A stretch of DNA of 64,000 bases from Candidatus Sulfuritelmatomonas gaucii (GTDB lineage Bacteria; Acidobacteriota; Terriglobia; Terriglobales; Acidobacteriaceae). The notes beneath the pieces were generated by a model. The model made no database searches, was not told where the DNA came from, and was given only the letters and a program-made list of their open reading frames with translations. This document shows, piece after piece, positions 8,184 through 16,431 of this stretch (positions are counted from its first letter, which is position 1; every line of letters starts with the position of its first letter). The stretch is from contig OKRB01000013.1 in assembly GCA_900290245.1 (NCBI GenBank), positions 140,362 to 204,361 on the forward strand, written 5' to 3'. The translations under genes were made by a program, and so were the position numbers.

Positions 8184-8200
8184 GCCTCAAAACATGAGGC
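8184..8200. repeat. short perfect inverted repeat
   Basis: GCCTCA, five bases, TGAGGC: a perfect 6-bp inverted repeat with a 5-base loop between the usp operators and the GH3 gene. There is no T-run, so it is more likely an operator-like element than a terminator, or chance. Confidence 0.25.
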
Positions 8201-8419
8201 CTGGCCCGCAATGAACGGCCATTTCAAAAGGCTTCAAGGGTGCCCTGAGCCTCAAGGCTGCCCCGGTCCTGCTCTTTCTTCGAACCCACATTGTTGATGC
8301 CCCCCTTCGAGAATCGGAGCCAACCAGAGAGCCCGAAGGAGAGCACAAACCAGTGCGAACCTCGATGGTGCTTCCGGCCCTATACATCAGGCGGCCTGAT
8401 GCGTTACCGTGGGCGCGTT

Positions 8420-10564
8420 ATGGAAAAGCAATTGAAACGCTCTCTTTCTGCATTTGTTCTCGTCATTTTGGCCGCGGTTTCTTGCACCGGCATTGCGGCG
8501 GCCCAGGCTCCCGCGCCCGACTCGCCTGACATCGAAGCGCAAGCCCACGCCATGCTCGCCAAGCTGACCCTGGAACAGAAAATTGAACTGCTGAGCGGGA
8601 TCGACAACATGTTCACCCGGCCCATGCCCGCCATCGATCTTCCACGCTTCAAAATGTCCGACGCCTCGGTTGGCGTGCGAACCTGGGGCCCGACCACGGC
8701 CTACGCAGGCGGCGCGGCGCTGGCCGCCAGTTGGGATCCCGAACTTGCGCGCAAGATCGGCGAGAGCCTCGGCCGCGATGCCCGCGCCCGCAATGTCAAC
8801 TTCCTGCTCGGCCCCGGAGTCAATATCGCCCGCTCGCCACTCAATGGCCGCAACTTCGAATACCTCTCCGAAGATCCGTTCTTGAACTCGACCCTCGTGG
8901 TGCCGTTCATCGAAGGCGTGCAATCGCAGGGCGTCATCGCCACGGTGAAGCACTACGCGCTCAACAACTCCGAGTTCAACCGGCACAACATCGATGCCGA
9001 AGTGGACGAGCGCACCATACGCGAAATCTATTTGCCGTCATTTGAGGCAGCCGTCACCGAAGGCCACGTGGATGCGGTCATGGACTCCTATAACCTCGTC
9101 AACGGAGTCCACTCCACGCAAAACGACTTCCTCAACCTGAAGGTGCTCAAGAGTGATTGGGGATTCCAGGGCGTGCTTATGTCCGACTGGGATGCAACGT
9201 ATGACGGCGTCGCCGCCTGCAACAACGGGCTCGACCTCGAAATGCCCAGCCCTAAGTTCATGAACGCCAAAAATCTCCTTCCTGCCGTGCAGAGCGGCGC
9301 AGTCAAGGAATCGACGATCGACGAACACGTCCTGCGCCTGCTTCGCACCGAGCTGCGCTACGGCTTCACCACTCGTCCGCAGTTCGATCCCGCTGACTCC
9401 ACCTACTCGGTTGCCGACCGCACTGTCGCGCTCCAAGGCGCTCTCGAAAGCATCACTCTCCTCAAGAATCAGGATCATCTCCTTCCGCTCGATCCGGCGA
9501 AAGTGAAAAACATCGCCGTCATCGGCCCCGACGCATATCCGGCAGTCACCGGCGGCGGCGGCTCGTCTGAGGCTCATGCCTTCGAGCCGGTCAGTATTCT
9601 CACCGGCATCGCCAACCTGCATGGCCCCGACGCGCATGTCTTCTACAGCCCCGGCATGCCCGAAGATCCCGCTGAAAAGAAGGCCGTCGAACAGGCCGAT
9701 GTTGTCTTCGTGGCAGTTGGCTTCAATCCCAAAACCGAGAGCGAAGGTCGCGACCGAACTTTCACTCTGCCGCCCGGTCAGGACGCGCTCATCGAAGCAG
9801 CCGCGGCAGCCAATTCGCACACCATCGTGCTTCTCACCGCGGGCGGCGGTGTCGACACCAGCCGCTGGCTCGATAAAGTTCCCGCTTTTATGCTGCTCTA
9901 CTACCCGGGACAGGAAGGCGGCACCGCCGTCGCGCAAATCCTCTTCGGCCAGCACGACCCCGAGGGCAAATTGCCCGTCTCGTTTGATCGCAGTTGGGAA
10001 TCGAATCCGTCAGCGAAGTGGTACTACGGCGACCCCAAGGACAATACGACCCTTCACACCACCGGCGAAAATGACCAGCCCAAGGACTACACGATTGAGC
10101 ATGTGAAATATGGTGACAAGCTCATGGTCGGGTATCGCTACTGGACCACAAGCGGCAAGCACCCGCTGTTTCCGTTCGGCTTCGGTCTCAGCTACACCAC
10201 GTTCCGTTTCTCAAATTTGCAGGCGCCGTCTTTGGCGACGAAAGGCACAATCGACCCGAAAGGCATCGCAGTTAGCTTCGACGTCACCAACACCGGCACC
10301 GTTGCCGGGGCCGAGGTGGCCCAGCTCTATGTCTCCGATCCCTCCGCGCAGGTCGATCGCCCCGAACGCGAATTGAAAGGATTCGAAAAGTTGCAGCTTG
10401 CGCCCGGCGAAACCCGGCACGTCACGCTCTCGCTCGACGCGCGCGCCTTCAGCTACTGGGATGAGCCCGCGCACAAATGGATCATCGATCCCGGCAAGTT
10501 CGTCATTCGTGTCGGCGACTCCAGCGAGCACACGCCGCTCGATGCTGCTATCGACCTGCGCTGA
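8420..10564 (+). CDS. exported GH3 beta-glucosidase/beta-xylosidase
   Basis: 714 residues from the ATG at 8420, which opens a clear signal peptide (about residues 1-29). The GH3 N-terminal barrel follows, with the KHYA substrate-binding motif at 177-180 and the catalytic nucleophile Asp256 in GVLMSDWDA. The alpha/beta sandwich domain runs from about 340 to 540, and a C-terminal fibronectin-III-like domain from about 620 to 710. No PA14 insert is visible. GH3 enzymes cut beta-linked glucose, xylose or similar sugars from the non-reducing end. The open frame reaches 8291, but that leader would bury the signal peptide. The SGNH hydrolase gene starts 45 bases downstream, so the two probably form an operon for polysaccharide breakdown. 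Confidence 0.92.
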   Translation: MEKQLKRSLSAFVLVILAAVSCTGIAAAQAPAPDSPDIEAQAHAMLAKLTLEQKIELLSGIDNMFTRPMPAIDLPRFKMSDASVGVRTWGPTTAYAGGAALAASWDPELARKIGESLGRDARARNVNFLLGPGVNIARSPLNGRNFEYLSEDPFLNSTLVVPFIEGVQSQGVIATVKHYALNNSEFNRHNIDAEVDERTIREIYLPSFEAAVTEGHVDAVMDSYNLVNGVHSTQNDFLNLKVLKSDWGFQGVLMSDWDATYDGVAACNNGLDLEMPSPKFMNAKNLLPAVQSGAVKESTIDEHVLRLLRTELRYGFTTRPQFDPADSTYSVADRTVALQGALESITLLKNQDHLLPLDPAKVKNIAVIGPDAYPAVTGGGGSSEAHAFEPVSILTGIANLHGPDAHVFYSPGMPEDPAEKKAVEQADVVFVAVGFNPKTESEGRDRTFTLPPGQDALIEAAAAANSHTIVLLTAGGGVDTSRWLDKVPAFMLLYYPGQEGGTAVAQILFGQHDPEGKLPVSFDRSWESNPSAKWYYGDPKDNTTLHTTGENDQPKDYTIEHVKYGDKLMVGYRYWTTSGKHPLFPFGFGLSYTTFRFSNLQAPSLATKGTIDPKGIAVSFDVTNTGTVAGAEVAQLYVSDPSAQVDRPERELKGFEKLQLAPGETRHVTLSLDARAFSYWDEPAHKWIIDPGKFVIRVGDSSEHTPLDAAIDLR

Positions 10565-10608
10565 TCGTTCGATCGTTCCAGGCCACATCTGAAGTAGAGG
10601 AGATTTCA

Positions 10609-11835
10609 ATGATGTTAAAACGCTGCTTCCCCGTCGTTGCCTTTGCCGCGCTCGTCCTAGCATTCACCGCGCCCTCGCGCGCCCAATCTCCGACTCATTC
10701 GTCGTGGGTGGGAACCTGGGCCACATCTCCGTACCTCGCCGATGGTGGGTTCAATGTCCGTACGCTTACCGGCGTCACGCTGCGCGAAATCGCTCACATC
10801 TCCGTCGGCGGCGCGCAGGTGCGCATTCGCTTCACCAACGAGTTCGGCCTTGATCCCCTGACCATCAGCGATGCCCATGCGGCGCTGAGCGCGGGCGGTG
10901 GCTCCATTCAGGCCGGCAGCGATCATGCCCTCACCTTCGGCGGCGCCACTTCAGTCAACGTTCCACCGGGAGCGGCGATCTTCTCTGATCCCGTCGCCCT
11001 TGAAGTCGCCCCGCTCTCCGACGTCGCAGTCACGTTTTATCTGCCGCCGCAGATCATGCGCGCCGAGACCTATCACGGCTTCGCCGATCAGGACAATTAT
11101 CTTGCCACCGGCGACGTTGCAACGGCACAGCAGCTTCCCCAGTCCACTACGATTCCTTCGTGGTATTTCTTCGATGGCATCGATGTGCCTGAGGTCTCAA
11201 GCTCGCGCGCCATCGTCACGCTTGGCGATTCGATCACTGACGGCGCGCACTCCACGCATAATGCCAATCTGCGCTGGCCCGATGTTCTCGCCAGCCGCAT
11301 GCACGACGATCCGAATCTGAAAAACATCTCCGTCCTCAATGAAGGCATCGGCGGCAATCGCGTGCTCAATGAAACCACGGGGCCCAGCGCGCTTTCGCGC
11401 ATCGACCGCGATGTTCTGGCGCAGAGCGGCGTGCGCTACGTGATCGTGCTTGAAAGCATCAACGACATCGGCCGGCTTGCCCGCTTGCAAACACCTTGGG
11501 ATGAGATCACCGCACAGCAGTTGGAAATGGGACTCAAACAGATCGCTGACGCCGCACACGAGCACGGCATCAAGGCCATCGGCGCAACCCTCACGCCCTA
11601 CGGGGGAGCGAATTATTACTCCGACAAAGGCGAGGAAGTGCGCGAAGCCGTCAACGATTGGATTCGCACCAGCGGGACCTTCGACGGGGTGGTCGACTTC
11701 GACAAGGCCACGCGCGACCCGCAGAATCCCACGGCCTTCAATCCGGCATGCGACTCGGGCGATCACCTGCACCCCGGCGACGAAGGCTATAAAGCGATGG
11801 CCAACGCCATCGACCTAACACTCTTCGCCAAATAA
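10609..11835 (+). CDS. exported SGNH/GDSL hydrolase
   Basis: 408 residues. AGAGGAGA at 10596-10603 sits just before the ATG at 10609, and a signal peptide covers about residues 1-25. All four SGNH blocks are visible in the second half: GDSITDG (catalytic Ser), EGIGGNRV (Gly), a SINDIG segment (Asn) and DHLHPGDEGY (Asp-His). The first 170 residues form an extra beta-rich domain, as in two-domain GDSL lipases and acetyl-xylan or rhamnogalacturonan esterases. Its place right behind the GH3 gene suggests removal of acyl groups from plant polysaccharides or oligosaccharides. The substrate is inferred from context only. Confidence 0.88.
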   Translation: MMLKRCFPVVAFAALVLAFTAPSRAQSPTHSSWVGTWATSPYLADGGFNVRTLTGVTLREIAHISVGGAQVRIRFTNEFGLDPLTISDAHAALSAGGGSIQAGSDHALTFGGATSVNVPPGAAIFSDPVALEVAPLSDVAVTFYLPPQIMRAETYHGFADQDNYLATGDVATAQQLPQSTTIPSWYFFDGIDVPEVSSSRAIVTLGDSITDGAHSTHNANLRWPDVLASRMHDDPNLKNISVLNEGIGGNRVLNETTGPSALSRIDRDVLAQSGVRYVIVLESINDIGRLARLQTPWDEITAQQLEMGLKQIADAAHEHGIKAIGATLTPYGGANYYSDKGEEVREAVNDWIRTSGTFDGVVDFDKATRDPQNPTAFNPACDSGDHLHPGDEGYKAMANAIDLTLFAK

Positions 11836-11883
11836 CCAAACCCCGGTGCGCCCTCTCACGAGAAGCAAACTTACCACGACATT

Positions 11884-11988
11884 GGGTGCACCGGGTCTCG
11901 TCTCTGAGACCCGGGAACCACCAAAGCCAAAATTGAAAAGCCCGGTTGCCCTATCCTTTCCGCGCTCTTGGCGGAAAGGGTGGGAACC
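11884..11988. repeat. interspersed hairpin element, copy 1 (double hairpin)
   Basis: Two perfect hairpins in the gap between converging genes. The first has arms CCGGGTCTC/GAGACCCGG (11891-11899, 11906-11914, 6-base loop). The second has arms CCTTTCCGC/GCGGAAAGG (11955-11963, 11971-11979, 7-base loop) framed by TGCCCTAT and GTGGGA. The second hairpin has relatives at 31.6 and 38.4 kb with the same 9-bp stem and 7-base loop but different stem bases. It probably also ends transcription between the two genes. Similar elements are familiar from acidobacterial genomes (recollection, not a search). Confidence 0.65.
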
Positions 11989-11997
11989 CGCGCGAAT

Positions 11998-12942
11998 CTA
12001 TTGCTGGCTGGCTTCGCTACTCGGCAAAGGGAGCCGTTGCCGGACAGCAGGCTGCGCGTTCGCCTGCCCCGAGCCAGTTCCCGGCGCAGCTCCCACAATG
12101 TCGTTGTCGCCTTGACCGGAGTTCGCCACCTGTTCCGAACCAGACGCGGCGTTCGACATCGCATCCAGCTCCGACTTCCGATACTTCGGTGCGCTCACGT
12201 ACCCGTGTATGTGGTCCTTGGAGATGTTGTTGATGATCACCTGGATGGGCTGCGGGCTGTCGGGCTCGTAGAACATCGCGGGCTGATAGAGGTTCACATG
12301 CTTCTGCGTCAGGTTGCGGTCATCCACCAGCAACGTCAGGTCGGCGTACTGATGCTTGGTGTTGGCCTTCCTCAGGCTGATGCCAACCGGCCCTTCGTGC
12401 TTGAACTCCTTCGATTTCAGGATGTCGAATTCGTAGTAGTTGCACTCGCCCTTTTTCTCGAGCAGCACAAGCTCACCATGGGTGCGCGCGATGGAGCCGC
12501 CCAGCTCTGTCTTCGCGCTGGCCAGGTCCGTGCGAGTATCGTCGATCTCCTTGCCCTGTGCGTCGAGCTGCGACTGCATCTTCTTGAATCTTGTGTCCTG
12601 CGCGCTCGAGCGGTGCGTAATCGCGCGGTGGCTGGCTGCTCTGCCGGTGGCAGGGATCGCAGGTGACGGCTTGGCTTCGCCGGGCGTTGCTTCGTTGCCT
12701 GACCCAAGAGTGTTCACCCTGGCTTCGAGCGCGTTGAGCTGCGTACGCGTCAGGGCGAGTTGGGCCGTCACCTGTTCATTCTGCGCCGCTAGTGCCTGCT
12801 TCTGCGCGGCCATAGCCTGCGCGCTGTTGTGCTCGTGCACCGCATAACCAATGCCCCCACCGGCAACCACCACGGCGGCAATGATTCCACCCACCACCTT
12901 CGCGAAAGACGACTGTGGTTGAAGCAAAGAATCTTCCATCAT
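11998..12942 (-). CDS. membrane-anchored coiled-coil protein of unknown function
   Basis: 314 residues. GGAGG six bases before the ATG at 12942 fixes the start. A single transmembrane helix at about residues 18-36 is followed by an Ala/Gln-rich coiled coil (about 45-85), a linker, a second helical segment with DTRTDLASAKTELGGSIARTHGEL (about 130-160), and a beta-rich domain (about 165-260). The tail is low-complexity, rich in Gly, Ala and Gln. The helix order suggests a periplasmic domain anchored to the inner membrane. I do not recognise a characterised family and assign no function. Confidence 0.7.
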   Translation of the reverse strand: MMEDSLLQPQSSFAKVVGGIIAAVVVAGGGIGYAVHEHNSAQAMAAQKQALAAQNEQVTAQLALTRTQLNALEARVNTLGSGNEATPGEAKPSPAIPATGRAASHRAITHRSSAQDTRFKKMQSQLDAQGKEIDDTRTDLASAKTELGGSIARTHGELVLLEKKGECNYYEFDILKSKEFKHEGPVGISLRKANTKHQYADLTLLVDDRNLTQKHVNLYQPAMFYEPDSPQPIQVIINNISKDHIHGYVSAPKYRKSELDAMSNAASGSEQVANSGQGDNDIVGAAPGTGSGQANAQPAVRQRLPLPSSEASQQ

Positions 12943-13060
12943 ATGCAACCTCCAGACAGGAATCCCCATGAGATCGAAGCACGTTCGTCTCCAAATTTGC
13001 GAATCCGCAAGTCATTGACCGCAGGCGATTTCCGCAAGCGAGCCGCGCAGTATCCAGGGC

Positions 13061-13087
13061 AAAAAATTCCCGATCGTGGAAATTTTT
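13061..13087 (-). terminator. A/T-rich hairpin with T-run, possible terminator
   Basis: On the minus strand, arms AAAAATTTCC and GGAATTTTTT flank a 7-base loop and the second arm ends in six Ts. It lies about 118 bases after the stop of the gene ending at 13205. GC content of the stem is low, so termination strength is uncertain. Confidence 0.35.
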
Positions 13088-13137
13088 GCGGGTCGGCAGA
13101 GTGCCTTCACGGCACCAAAGGTGGCCCCTGACTCCAT

Positions 13138-13165
13138 AACTTATTCATTCTGCGATAACTGTCAA
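13138..13165 (-). promoter_or_regulatory. candidate sigma-70 promoter
   Basis: A perfect TTGACA (13165-13160 on the minus strand), 16 bases, then TAAGTT (13143-13138), which fits the -10 consensus only partly. It would transcribe the membrane coiled-coil gene starting at 12942 with a leader of about 190 bases, but the hairpin at 13061-13087 lies between. Weak call. Confidence 0.25.
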
Positions 13166-13204
13166 TATTTCATTCAGAATCAATCGCTTGGGAGAATTTT
13201 GAGG

Positions 13205-13999
13205 TCATCCATTTTGCGCCAGCAGTATGTTCTCGGCGCCCGACGGAGACATCTGCGCCGGCAGCTCCTTGAACTTCGACTTCACATCGTCTTCCTGTTC
13301 CGAGATCGACTTGAAGATGAGCGCGTGTCCCTCAATGTGAATGTGCGTCTCTGTGATCGACCATTCGTTGCCGCCCACCTGGCGGCGCTCGACATCGAAG
13401 CTGCCTCCGGAATGCAGAACCCCCACCACGCCATGCCAGAACTTCACGTCATGGATCATGCGCCCCTTCAGGCTCACAATGCGATGCTGCGAATTGTCGA
13501 CGGCCATCTCGCCGGCCATAGCGGCGAACACGCGCGCCTGCCACGTGGGGGGATCAAACTGCGGATTGGGCTTGAAGTGCAGAATCGTGCTGTTTCCCTG
13601 GACCCCTGTCTTTGTCCATAGAAACGCCTGCGGCAGCATCTTGAGCATCTGCGACGCCTGCTGGTCGTCATGCCGATCGGCTTTCAGCTGCTTTGCCTGC
13701 GCATCGGAGTCGCCGACGTAGTTGCTCATGTTCTTGCGCTGGTCGCCCTTCGAAAAGATGAGACCGTTCTTCTCGATCAGGCGTTTCAAGTCTCCGATGG
13801 TCGTCTCGGCAACCCACTGCTTCACGTTCGCGCCCGGCTTGCGATCTACCTCGTAGTAAATCCAGTGGCTGTGATCCGACGCATCGGCGGCCAGCTCTGT
13901 CTGCACAGATTGCTGCACCATTTGCTTCGCATCCTGGCCGTTTGCCGAAACAGACAGGCCGATCATTGCCACACCCGCAAGCAATACTCTCCAGAGCAT
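13205..13999 (-). CDS. exported protein of unknown function
   Basis: 264 residues from the ATG at 13999, preceded by a GAAGGGG ribosome-site-like stretch and opening a signal peptide (about residues 1-22, ending near SANGQD). The mature part is rich in Gln, Asp and Lys, with a KQMVQQ helix, an HSHWIYYEVDRKPG segment and FKPNPQFDPPTWQARVF followed by predicted beta strands to the end. This has the look of LolA/LppX-like outer-membrane-carrier folds common in acidobacteria, but I see no decisive motif. It is separated by 262 bp from the next same-strand gene. Function unassigned. Confidence 0.65.
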   Translation of the reverse strand: MLWRVLLAGVAMIGLSVSANGQDAKQMVQQSVQTELAADASDHSHWIYYEVDRKPGANVKQWVAETTIGDLKRLIEKNGLIFSKGDQRKNMSNYVGDSDAQAKQLKADRHDDQQASQMLKMLPQAFLWTKTGVQGNSTILHFKPNPQFDPPTWQARVFAAMAGEMAVDNSQHRIVSLKGRMIHDVKFWHGVVGVLHSGGSFDVERRQVGGNEWSITETHIHIEGHALIFKSISEQEDDVKSKFKELPAQMSPSGAENILLAQNG

Positions 14000-14114
14000 C
14001 GACTCGCCCCTTCCTGCCGCAATCAGGCCGGCGCGAGAAGCCAACCAGTGCAGCTTCTGTGACTTAGATGCGTTTGGACGCAGGCGCGTGAAACCCGAAG
14101 GCTATCATCGATCT

Positions 14115-14798
14115 ATGAAGCGGGTTGTTCTCTCCTGGAGCAGCGGCAAAGACAGCGCCTGGACTCTTCATGTCCTTCGCCGCGATCCTTCGGTCGAGGT
14201 ATGCGGCTTGCTCACCACGCTCAATACGCAGTTTGATCGCGTGGCCATGCACGGCGTCCGCCGCACAATCCTTGAAGCGCAGGCCGCCGCAGCGCAGCTC
14301 CCGCTCTGGATCGTTCCGCTGCCGTGGCCGTGCCCGAACGCTGTCTACGAGCAACACATGGCCGAAGCCTGCCGGCGCGCCATCAGCGAGAAGATCGACG
14401 CGGTTGCCTTCGGTGATTTGTTTCTCGAGGACGTGCGCGTCTATCGCGTGCGCCAGCTTGCTCCCACCGGGCTCGAACCGCTTTTCCCGCTCTGGCAGAT
14501 TCCCACCGACACGCTTGCCCGCGACATGATCGCTGCCGGCCTGCGCGCGCGCATCTCCTGCGTCGACACCAAGCAGCTTCCGGCGAACTTCGCCGGCCGC
14601 GAGTTCGATGAAGTGTTCTTGCGCGACCTTCCGGCGGGCGTTGACCCTTGCGGCGAACGCGGCGAGTTCCACACCTGCGTCTACGCCGGCCCAATGTTTC
14701 AGGCGCCATTGATCATCGAAATGGGAGAGATCGTCACCCGCGAAGGCTTCCGGTTCGCAGATTTCCTCTTGCCGGCCGCCGAAACTGCCACGGCTTAA
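14115..14798 (+). CDS. PP-loop ATPase of the Dph6/MJ0570 family
   Basis: 227 residues from the ATG at 14115. The N-terminal PP-loop WSSGKDSAW (residues 7-15) binds ATP in the adenine-nucleotide alpha-hydrolase fold. FGDLFLEDVRVYR and a C-terminal GERGEFHT motif are characteristic of the Dph6 (diphthamide ammonia ligase) group. Bacteria have no diphthamide, so the bacterial member must use another substrate; the reaction is likely ATP-dependent amidation or adenylation. The stop codon overlaps that of the convergent xylulokinase gene by three bases. It is divergent from the exported-protein gene at 13999. Confidence 0.8.
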   Translation: MKRVVLSWSSGKDSAWTLHVLRRDPSVEVCGLLTTLNTQFDRVAMHGVRRTILEAQAAAAQLPLWIVPLPWPCPNAVYEQHMAEACRRAISEKIDAVAFGDLFLEDVRVYRVRQLAPTGLEPLFPLWQIPTDTLARDMIAAGLRARISCVDTKQLPANFAGREFDEVFLRDLPAGVDPCGERGEFHTCVYAGPMFQAPLIIEMGEIVTREGFRFADFLLPAAETATA

Positions 14799-16273
14799 TT
14801 CCGCAGGCTTCTCAGCGCCGGATACATCTTCCTCCACTGCGCATACCCAGCTTTGTACGCTGCCACGTCCGCCGCATCCGGCTCGATCCTCTCCGCAACC
14901 TTGATCGCTTGACCGCAGGCCTCGTCGAGGTTTTTCCAGTGGCCCACGCCCACGCCGGCCATCAGCGCACAGCCGAACGCGCCACCCTCCTCGGCGGTGA
15001 GCACTTCCACGGCCTGCCCGTATATCCCGGCCTGGATTTTGCGCCACAAAGTGCCGCGCGCGCCGCCGCCGCCCAGCCGGATGGCGCTAACCGGAATCCC
15101 CAGCTCGTGGAACAGCGTGAACGTGTCCTGGAGCGAATACGCTACGCCCTCGAGCACCGCGCGGACAAAATGTGCCGCCGTGTGCTGCACGCCAATGCCG
15201 GCAAATGCCGCCCGCACTTCTGGGTCGAGATGCGGCGTGCGCTCCCCGAGCAGATACGGCGCCCACTCTAACCCTTCGCAACCAGCCGGAACGTTTGCCG
15301 CGCCGTCGCTCAGCTTGTCGTAGCTCTGTCCGGCGAAGAACGTCTCGCGCAGCCAGTGCAGGCTCAGTCCCGCGCTTTGCGTCACGCCCATCACGTGCCA
15401 CAAGCCCGGAACTGCATGGCAAAACGTGTGCAGCCTTCCCTTGGGATCTTTCGTCGGCTCGGCAGTTGCAGCAAACACCACTCCTGATGTGCCGATCGTC
15501 GCCGAAACGCTGCCCGGCTGCAGAATCCCCATGCCGACGGCGCCCGCGCCCTGGTCCCCTGCGCCCGCCGCCACCGGAGTACCCGCCGCGAACCCGGTCA
15601 CCTCCGCCGCCTTGTCGCTGATCCGCGCGCAAATCTCCGGTGACTCGTAGACCTTAGGCAGCCAGCTCATGGGAATGCCCGCCGCATCAGCCAACTCGCG
15701 AGACCACCGGCGGTGCGTCACATCAAGCAGCAGCGTGCCGCTCGCTTCCTGCACGTCAATCGCAAACTCGCCCGTCAGCCGGTAGCGCACATAATCCTTC
15801 GGGCACATCACGTGCCGGATTTTCGCGAAGATTTCCGGCTGGTGCGTCTTCACCCACAGCAGCTTGGTCAGCGTGAAGTTGGGCAGCGCCGGGTTGCAGG
15901 TCAGCTCGATGAGCCGAGCGTAGCCAATCTTCTCAGTCAGCCAGTCGCACTCAGGCTGTGTCCGCGTATCGCACCAGATCAGCGCCGGCCGCAGCACTTC
16001 GCCCGTTTCGTCGAGCATGACCGCCCCGTGCATCTGGCCGGTGAGCGCAATCGCCGTAACCGGTTCCCGCGGCTCCGACGTCGTGGCCAGGGCGCCGCGG
16101 AGGGCTTCTTTCGCAGCGCGCCACCAGTCTTCGGGATCTTGCTCGGCCCAGCCGGGATGCTCGGCGCGAAACGGTGCGTGTTCACACGATGCCGCGCCCA
16201 TCAGCTTTCCTGCCGCATCCACCACAACTGCCCGAGTTCCCCCTGTGCCCACGTCCATGCCGAGAAACCACAT
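14795..16273 (-). CDS. xylB: xylulokinase
   Basis: 492 residues from the ATG at 16273, which has AGGAG about 8 bases before it. The FGGY-kinase fold is clear: MDVGTGGTRAVVVDAAG phosphate-binding loop at the N-terminus, TGQMHGAVMLDE (xylulokinase-type substrate loop), WCDTRT, a mid-protein GAGDQGAGAVGMG, and the C-terminal ATPase loop with RLGGGGARGTLWRKI. The M-H-G motif after TGQ favours xylulokinase over glycerol or gluconate kinase. It phosphorylates D-xylulose to D-xylulose 5-phosphate for the pentose phosphate pathway; rpe lies 6 kb away. No xylose isomerase is in the window. Confidence 0.9.
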   Translation of the reverse strand: MWFLGMDVGTGGTRAVVVDAAGKLMGAASCEHAPFRAEHPGWAEQDPEDWWRAAKEALRGALATTSEPREPVTAIALTGQMHGAVMLDETGEVLRPALIWCDTRTQPECDWLTEKIGYARLIELTCNPALPNFTLTKLLWVKTHQPEIFAKIRHVMCPKDYVRYRLTGEFAIDVQEASGTLLLDVTHRRWSRELADAAGIPMSWLPKVYESPEICARISDKAAEVTGFAAGTPVAAGAGDQGAGAVGMGILQPGSVSATIGTSGVVFAATAEPTKDPKGRLHTFCHAVPGLWHVMGVTQSAGLSLHWLRETFFAGQSYDKLSDGAANVPAGCEGLEWAPYLLGERTPHLDPEVRAAFAGIGVQHTAAHFVRAVLEGVAYSLQDTFTLFHELGIPVSAIRLGGGGARGTLWRKIQAGIYGQAVEVLTAEEGGAFGCALMAGVGVGHWKNLDEACGQAIKVAERIEPDAADVAAYKAGYAQWRKMYPALRSLRN

Positions 16274-16431
16274 CACCGTTCTCCTTCCCGTATAAATCGC
16301 TTTTCTCCGCGCCCGAAGCATACCAGCTTCGCCTCGCCCCGAGAAAGACATCCAGGCACACTACCCGGAATCTGTCGCCGCCGTAAAATCACTCTGAACA
16401 CGTCACGCACGCGATGAGGTGACTCCGGCCC